Part shown: in pieces, positions 58,901-64,000 of the stretch
How the letters are laid out: the number at the start of each line of letters is the position of its first letter
Numbering within the stretch: the first letter of the stretch is position 1
Assembly: GCA_035771165.1 (NCBI GenBank)
Contig: JAWNZC010000348.1
Coordinates: 372,001-436,000, forward strand
DNA length: 64,000 nucleotides
Direction of reading: 5' to 3'
DNA from: Paragorgia papillata
Lineage: Eukaryota; Cnidaria; Anthozoa; Scleralcyonacea; Coralliidae
Translations under genes and position numbers: made by a program
Notes under the pieces: generated by a model
What the model was told of the DNA's origin: nothing
Database searches by the model: none
What the model saw: only the letters and a program-made list of their open reading frames with translations

Positions 58901-61463
58901 AACGGACTTTGGGAAAGTCTAAATACAAATCTACAGTATACTATAAAGTTATTTATAATACAAACATACATGTATCTTATAGCAAAGCACAAAGGTGGTG
59001 AACTTCCTGATGATTTTTATCAATAAAATACTGACATTTCAAACAGACAAAACCCTTTACTCTCACGATAAGGGATTGGTAAAGGGGATTTTACATACAT
59101 GAACATTTGTTTCTTTTTTAAATTGTGTTGCAGTTAGTTCTAAGAGATAATGATCTTGTTGAGTTACCTGAAGAACTAGGGCAACTGACAAACATGAAAG
59201 AACTTCATCTTCAAAACAACCGATTAACAGCTCTTCCACCAGCATTAGGTATGTTACCACCAGTATCTTAGCCAGGAATTGTAACTTGGGTGTCCAAAGT
59301 GTAAATTTGGTGCAATGTATGTTCACAGCGAAGGACAAACCTCTCTCAGCGAAGTCTTAGAAAATGTTTAATTTCGTAAGCCCCAGAAACGCATTTTTGA
59401 CCATTCCTAAGAAATAAGGTCTAAATAGTCAAACTAAGTAAACTATGAGGCAAAGATCGTATTTGGAAAGAGACTCCTCTTCCGAAAACAGGGTCAAGTG
59501 ACGTGTTGAATTTTACAGCGCATCTCACAAGCCTCTCTAAAGGAAATGTATGAAAAGTCCAAAAGCCGTTAATCTTATACACAGCCGCCCAAGAGCCGTC
59601 TTTCTTCTTCCGTCCAAAATTTACAATGACCGTGAAAAAGACGACTGGACAGCTGGCTGGCTAAGACCATGGTTACATGCACTGATTGAATTTGTGCGCG
59701 GAATTCAATAACAATGTATGACTACCCATATTTAACAAATATATTACATTTTCCCAGCGTGTGTACTGTAATAGATCACAGATGACGTCACAGCGTGTAA
59801 AGAACAAAAAAGTACGACACGAGACGAAGTTGAGTGGTGTGACTGTTGTTCTTCACACGCTGTGACGTCATCTGTGATCTATTACAGTACACATGCACGG
59901 AAAAATGTAATCTATTTGTTTTATACAATAAAAACGTCAAGTGGTTTATTGAAGAATTTCTGGGACATGAAAAAAGAAAAACAAGTCCATGAAAAACAAG
60001 TCTGATGTGATGTGACGCCAGCTGTGCGTGTGTCCTTTAATAGATAGCGGTCAACAACCAACGAAAATGCACATAGAAGTCAAGTTTATATGTTTGTTTT
60101 TAAAAAGGAAACTTACAGCTTGGTGAGGCCAGACATGTTTTCAAAGCAGAAGGAAACTCATGGATTCAAGCAATACAAGATCAACTTATTCTTGGAAATA
60201 CTCATGTTTTTGAAAGTCTACAATCAGATGCTTATAAAAAGTAAGATTCCTGTCTAGACAGTCTTATAAAGTTAGAGTGCATGATGGCTAAGATCACATG
60301 ATGTTACCTATTAAGACAATGTTCAAAGAAGGACTGGGTTGAAAAACTATTTATAAGTAATACCATGACTTGAGGGAAACTAGCGGTTAAATTTCCCGCA
60401 GCCGAGGGAAGGTTTGTGAAAGCGGCAAAGGGGAAATTTAATCGCTAATTTCCCGATGTATTAGTTTGTAATATTAGAATGGTATTAGTTTGTAATATTA
60501 TGATCGCCGAGGAAAACTTTGAGAATCTTACCGACAGGAAATTTACACGGTTGATCAGAGAAGTTGCATCTAATATTCCCGTGCATGTTGATGAGGGAAA
60601 ATATATGCAAGCGGGAAATTTAGAAGAAGACAAAGGATTTTTTTGTCTTCTAATTTTCCCTCATCAACATGCACGGGAAAATTAGAAGAAGACAAAGAAT
60701 TTCTTTGTCTTCTAATTTTCCCTCATCAACATGCACGGGAAAATTAGAAGACAAAGGATAAATTTCCATCTTGCATGAGCGATGAGGGAAATACGAGGTT
60801 TATATTCCCTCGGAGAACAAAAGAATCCGAGGCGATCATGGTATTACTAAATTAATCGCAGCCTTAACTCGCCATATAAAATATAAACTATTTTCTCCCA
60901 TTAAAACTGTATATAAAAATTAACAATATTCAAAAGCCAATTATCTTGGAAGTAAAGGTGAAGTAATACGAGCAACAAATTGCTGCAACATTGTTGCGTT
61001 GCAAGTTGAATAGCGTTGTTGCACGTATTACCACCCATCTTAAACATTGTCACGCAACAATGATTTTGTTGCAAGTTGAAACAGCATGTTGCAGCAAGTA
61101 GAACTGGAGTCTACTTTTTTCAACAAATTTTTTCAACTTACAACAAAATCATTGTTACAATGTTTAAGGTGGGTGGTAATACGTGCAACAACGCTTTTCA
61201 CTTGCAACGCAACTTTGTTGCGTTGAAAGTTGAAGAAAAATGTTGCCCGTATTACCTCACCTTAATGTATAAAATTATAAATCAACTGATCTAAGCGGAG
61301 CAGTGATCATTTATTAACAGCAAAGCAGAGATCATATATGTTTGATTAACTTTCTCTTCTCTTTCTCAGAACGTACAAAAGCCATGTTGATTCTGGTGTT
61401 GCTCCTCCACCGAAGAATGAAAAGGAGAAGACATTAAAAAGAAGCAGGAAGAAAGTTCCTTAG
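52998..61463 (+). CDS. RSU1: Ras suppressor protein 1, complete nine-exon gene
   Basis: Exons: 52998-53106, 53235-53285, 55722-55789, 56165-56217, 56757-56878, 58246-58328, 59134-59248, 60108-60240, 61370-61463; 828 nt, 275 aa plus TAG, against 277 aa in human. All junctions are GT-AG and keep frame. The protein opens MSKAIKKVVEEARDN, then seven or so LRRs: LTRLTLSHNKLT, LEHLNLFNNFIEELP, LRILNVGVNRLSSLP, LEILDLTYNNLNENSLP, LRALYLGDNDFEKLP, LQVLVLRDNDLVELPEELG, MKELHLQNNRLTALPPALG. The C-terminal extension with VFKAEGNSWIQAIQDQL and the lysine-rich end (KRSRKK) is typical of RSU1. Known role: RSU1 binds PINCH within the ILK-PINCH-parvin complex at cell-matrix adhesions and restrains Ras signalling. 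The start is the first ATG after the divergent promoter. A poly(A) signal AATAAA lies at 61582-61587. Introns contain several MITEs and a 20-mer satellite. Confidence 0.96.
53525..53792. mobile_element. MITE with AGTAGAGCGAGACAT ends, copy 1 (RSU1 intron 2)
   Basis: TACTACTCAAATCAGTAGAG, CGAGACATGGATGATTTTTT on the left and CTCTACTGGTTTGAGTAC on the right; arms hold GCAATCACGAGGTGTATGCT and its mirror. A second copy with the same plan is at 56292-56567 in intron 4 of the same gene. Confidence 0.85.
54075..54500. mobile_element. Foldback element with GACAGATCAAATCAATGA arms
   Basis: ACAAACATTGTCCAATGATA, TGACAGATCAAATCAATGAC, GTAACTTTCCATTG on the left; CAATGGAAAGTTACGTCCCC, TTGATTTGATCTGTCAAATG, ATCATTGGACATTTGTTT on the right. 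Arms over 100 bp. RSU1 intron 2, next to a repeat (53805-54035) shared with 37380-37620. Confidence 0.8.
55308..55434. mobile_element. Foldback element, GGGACTTCCTGT arms
   Basis: CCAGTCATCAAGTGGGACTT, CCTGT on the left and ACAGGAAGTCCCGCTTGATG, ACTGG on the right. RSU1 intron 2. Confidence 0.75.
56292..56567. mobile_element. MITE with AGTAGAGCGAGACAT ends, copy 2 (RSU1 intron 4)
   Basis: ACTACTCAAAACAGTAGAGC, GAGACATAGACAATGTTTTC, ATCGCTTCCGAAGCGACAGT, then the mirror GATTTGAGTAGT at the right end. Arms match 53525-53792 closely. Confidence 0.85.
57235..57775. repeat. 20-bp tandem repeat GTTGTTTTATGTTYTAATAC
   Basis: About 26 copies of a 20-bp unit in RSU1 intron 5, with two sub-variants (TTCTAATAC/G and TTTTAATAC) that form blocks; the central block (57540-57720) is almost uniform. 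A few units are 14-15 bp through loss of GTTGT. Confidence 0.95.
58495..58800. mobile_element. Inverted-repeat element in RSU1 intron 6
   Basis: GCGCATAGTCAATCGAGATA, TGGTCTGGAAACTC on the left, GAGTTTCCAGACCATATCTC, GATTGACTATGCG on the right. The interior is AT-rich with no frame. A 3' flank with AGCGAGAAAGCGAGAATGAG follows. Confidence 0.75.
59733..59935. mobile_element. Foldback family B, copy 3 (RSU1 intron 7)
   Basis: TGTGTACTGTAATAGATCAC, AGATGACGTCACAGCGTGTA on the left and the mirror ACACGCTGTGACGTCATCTG, TGATCTATTACAGTACACAT on the right; ends AATATATTACATTTT and AAATGTAATCTATTTG; loop GACACGAGACGAAGTTGAGT. Confidence 0.85.
60380..60846. mobile_element. TTTTCCCGTGCATGTTGAT repeat, copy 2 (RSU1 intron 8)
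   Basis: Alternating GTCTTCTAATTTTCCCTCAT and CAACATGCACGGGAAAATTA words, closing with ATACGAGGTTTATATTCCCT, CGGAGAACAAAAGAATCCGA. The same element as 32682-32920 in the opposite orientation. The left part (60380-60560) is an inverted stretch with GGGAAATTTAATCGC. Confidence 0.75.
60945..61266. mobile_element. Foldback MITE of TTGCAACG words ending AAGGTGAAGTAATACGAGCA
   Basis: AAGGTGAAGTAATACGAGCA, CAACATTGTTGCGTTGCAAG on the left; TTGCGTTGAAAGTTGAAG, GTTGCCCGTATTACCTCACC and TTAA on the right. Internally built of smaller palindromes, as in 40184-40467. RSU1 intron 8, 100 bp from the last exon. Confidence 0.8.
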
Positions 61464-62211
61464 GAAGTTTCCTGAAAACTGTAATAGAATTGAAAATGTT
61501 ATATGATGACAAGTTAGAGTACCGTTAATAAGAATTGTTTATGATGATTATTATTTTCATCACGAAAACTATAAGGTAGTAAATAAAAAATTTAAAGTCG
61601 GTACTTTTAAAGAGAATCGTATAGTATCGTCCATACCTGTAACTGTAATGGGTGTTGAATGTAGAGCAAAAAGTTTTACGATTTGGCATTCTTAATCACA
61701 AGAAATGTTTTTGGAGAGGAAATTGGATTGTAATTACATGTGTACTGTACAGTAATTAGTAATACATGATAGTTGGAATTGGAATTTTTGTGGCAAAATA
61801 AGTATAAGAAAGGCACATATATTATATACATGACCGAGGGGCGAATCACTCCCAAAAAAGCGCACGAGATGTTTTGGATTTTCAAAATCCCGTGGGGTTT
61901 TTTTTTATTTGTTTGAGATTTTTTTGATTTTTTTTGAGATTTTGCGGATTCTTTTAGATTTTTTTGGATTTTAGCATTCTTAAAGGCGTACGAGATTTTT
62001 TGGAGTGATTTGCTCCTCGTACATGACTGGCTGGATGTGCTTCATGTAAATGTTTGAGCCTTGATGTTAGACTAGTTACTAACTACATATATGGCAAACA
62101 TGTTTCTATTTTCTTGATTATTCAGATGAAAAATATGTAACTTTGCCATGTATTAAATTTATATATTCAGTTTTTCGTTTAGCTATATATATATAGTAAT
62201 AGCCAGGGGCG

Positions 62212-62886
62212 CAACTAGAAAATTTCGAGGGCAGGGGTTGAACGCAAAAAAAGGGCAAAGTCATTCAGCATTCTAAACAATTTGGGATACTAGATATCCT
62301 CGTTATGCTTCTTCAACCACACCGTTATGCTTCTTCAACCACACCAACAATCAGTGCCGTAGCAAGGTGTCAAAAAGTGGGGAAGGGGGGCAGTAGTGGC
62401 AATTAGTGACCGCATTTGTGAGGGGGTCCGGGGGTCCTCCCCCAGAAATTTTTGAAATCTAGAACCTCGGAAACACCATTTGCAACAATTTGAGCGAACT
62501 TTTTCATCAAATTCTACAGCGAGTATAGTTGAAATTTTACTGTAAAAATGAAGAAACTATCACACCAACATACCCTACAGGTTTGCCAAAATTGGTTCAT
62601 TTTCGCCATGAGATTCGAAAGCTGAGCCCACAAATTCAGAAAAGCGCTTGTTTTCAGGAAAAACTTGGTATAGCATATTACAAACTGGGTACGAGATTGA
62701 AGCCGAACTATACTAGAAGCCTCTGAGTCTCGCCAGATTTGCGGAGAATTGTATTGCGTACTACAACAGACGATTAATTATTTGTTTATCTAATGTCTAA
62801 CCTAGTATTAGAGGTCTCACAAAAAGGGCAGGGGTTAAAAAGGGCAGGGGTTCCAACCCCCCCCCCCCCCCTAGTTGCGCCCCTGA
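62212..62886. mobile_element. TIR element AGGGGCGCAACTAG
   Basis: Ends AGGGGCGCAACTAGAAAA and CCCCCTAGTTGCGCCCCT with AGGGCAGGGGTT near both ends in mirrored sense, and ATAGCC/ATAGCCT flanks. Inside lies a second repeat start (CAGTGCCGTAGCAAGGTGTC, GGGGGTCCGGGGGTCCTCCC). A C run of 14 stands just inside the right end. 675 bp, no transposase frame seen. Confidence 0.75.
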
Positions 62887-63095
62887 TAGCCTGATGGAAA
62901 ATCGTCAAGTGGTTTTTCGTTTTTTTTTGCATGAGGGGAGTACAATTACATTTTTCATTGATTATTTGCTCTGTTGAACATCGGAATTTTGAAGTTGTCC
63001 TCCAAGATTCACCGGCCGTTTTGACGTTATGTGGAGTGGTCTATACAGACCCAAATAAACGAAGTTAATAATAATGAATCGTTTATTATATGGCT

Positions 63096-63243
63096 ATTGG
63101 TGGTTTGGAATCAATCCCTTGAGATTTAGATGACAAAGATACGGCGGCCATGTTGGAGGAAAACATACTTTAAATACAATCGCAAGCTTTGTTAAAGTTC
63201 CTCCAACATGGCCGCCGTGACGTCAAGTGCAAACCAAGAATTG
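63096..63243. mobile_element. MITE with GGCGGCCATG arms, copy 2
   Basis: Reverse orientation of 16538-16696: TATTGGTGGTTTGGAATCAA, TACGGCGGCCATGTTGGAGG, CCTCCAACATGGCCGCCGTG, ACGTCAAGTGCAAACCAAGA. The arms are cleaner than in copy 1. Confidence 0.8.
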
Positions 63244-64000
63244 TGTGAAAACTTTAGAAATTCAGCCAGTAAAATCAACATCTGGGTCAGTGGTCCGGAT
63301 ACGGAAAACGATGATCTCATGATCATGTCATCAGTGGTCTGGATCCGGCGGGATTTTTATCGTACCGTGCGATGACCAATCAGGACTCAGGAGGTTGCCA
63401 GGTTGGATATTAGTTATTACCAGTGGCGGAAATTGGGGTGGTGTGGTGGAAAAAAACAGTCGAAATCCAACGCTTTTTGGGCAATTGTCGGATCAGTGGC
63501 GTGCGGTGACCAAAATTGATAGGCAAGCGAAGCCCTCTAGGGGGGTCTGGGGGCATGCTCCCCCAGAAAATTTTTGAATTTGAAAACCCCAGGAGTGCAT
63601 TTCCAGTGACTTCCGAAAGAATTTTTCCAAAAATAATAATCTGTAAGGCCTGGCTATAGACTGGTATTTTTGAAAATACACAGTTATTTCACTGCATTCA
63701 CGAATCAAAAATTACAGAACAGCTATATTTGGGTCATCAAAAATAGATGCATAATATTATGACTAGTGACTTTGAGGTAACTACAATAATTAGAAATAAT
63801 GATAGAGTATTATTATTAGCAATTATATTTTACAAATGTTATAAACTTATAATGCGTCTGCACAGTATGATGTAAATGTACAGACATGCATGCATGCAGT
63901 CATTACATACATGGCTATACCGAATTACATGCTTTGCCATAATCATGAAAAAGTAACAAAGCGGAACTAATATTCTATATTTACTTAAACATAAATTCCA

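Larger units (their letters stand above)
61464..64000. other. RSU1 3' flank: UTR and transposon ends, no gene
   Basis: RSU1's 3' UTR probably ends after AATAAA at 61582. A small inverted repeat follows at 61832-62025 (GGGGCGAATCACTCCAAAA-like ends). A TIR element runs 62212-62886. A MITE copy lies at 63096-63243. The 63395-63640 stretch has GGGGGTCTGGGGGCATGCTC and CCCCAGAAAATTTTTGAA words that also occur near 34945, 50540 and 62430, so it is another dispersed-repeat end. The last 300 bp are AT-rich with nothing recognised. Confidence 0.6.

Overview
The window is metazoan nuclear DNA. Its genes are AT-rich and interrupted by many GT-AG introns, and the space around and inside them is packed with small transposons and satellites. 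The proteins (RETSAT, STK11IP, RSU1) are animal families. Together with the compact signal-peptide precursor carrying a Q-P...G-R-R-R processing site, the 5S-rRNA-derived SINEs and the many foldback MITEs, this fits a cnidarian, probably an anthozoan. The phylum is inferred; no marker in the window proves it.

Layout. (1) 1-1991: the last two visible exons of a retinol saturase (RETSAT-like) gene on the plus strand, with a telomere-like GGGTTA repeat in the intron between them. (2) 1992-16205: gene-poor DNA with one short secreted precursor on the minus strand (5188-5523), a candidate neuropeptide-type prepropeptide, and at least ten foldback elements or SINEs. (3) 16206-52720: one large minus-strand gene that I reconstructed exon by exon (31 exons, 1171 codons, reading frame kept across every junction). 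It is STK11IP, the LKB1-interacting protein. Its order is an N-terminal LIP1-like region, leucine-rich repeats, a PH-like fold, a CxxC...CxxC zinc knuckle, a second PH-like fold, a DEP domain and a third PH-like fold. The human protein as I know it has no DEP domain at this place. About 33 kb of the gene is intron, filled with satellites (14-mer, 21-mer, TTCCA type, AATAG pentamers, CAA), three 5S-derived SINE copies, tRNA-derived SINEs, a LINE relic and foldback MITEs. (4) 52721-52997: a 277-bp gap between the start codons of STK11IP and the divergent RSU1, a candidate bidirectional promoter. (5) 52998-61463: complete RSU1 (Ras suppressor 1) in nine exons, 275 aa, plus strand. (6) 61464-64000: gene-free DNA with transposon ends.

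How the genes relate: STK11IP links to LKB1 and lysosomal mTORC1 signalling, and RSU1 to the ILK-PINCH-parvin adhesion complex. They share only a promoter region here; joint regulation is inference. The most interesting points are the DEP domain placed between PH-like folds of STK11IP, the candidate amidated-peptide precursor, and a set of foldback elements that differ internally but share TTAA-flanked ends resembling GGCCC-GTTTACAC.
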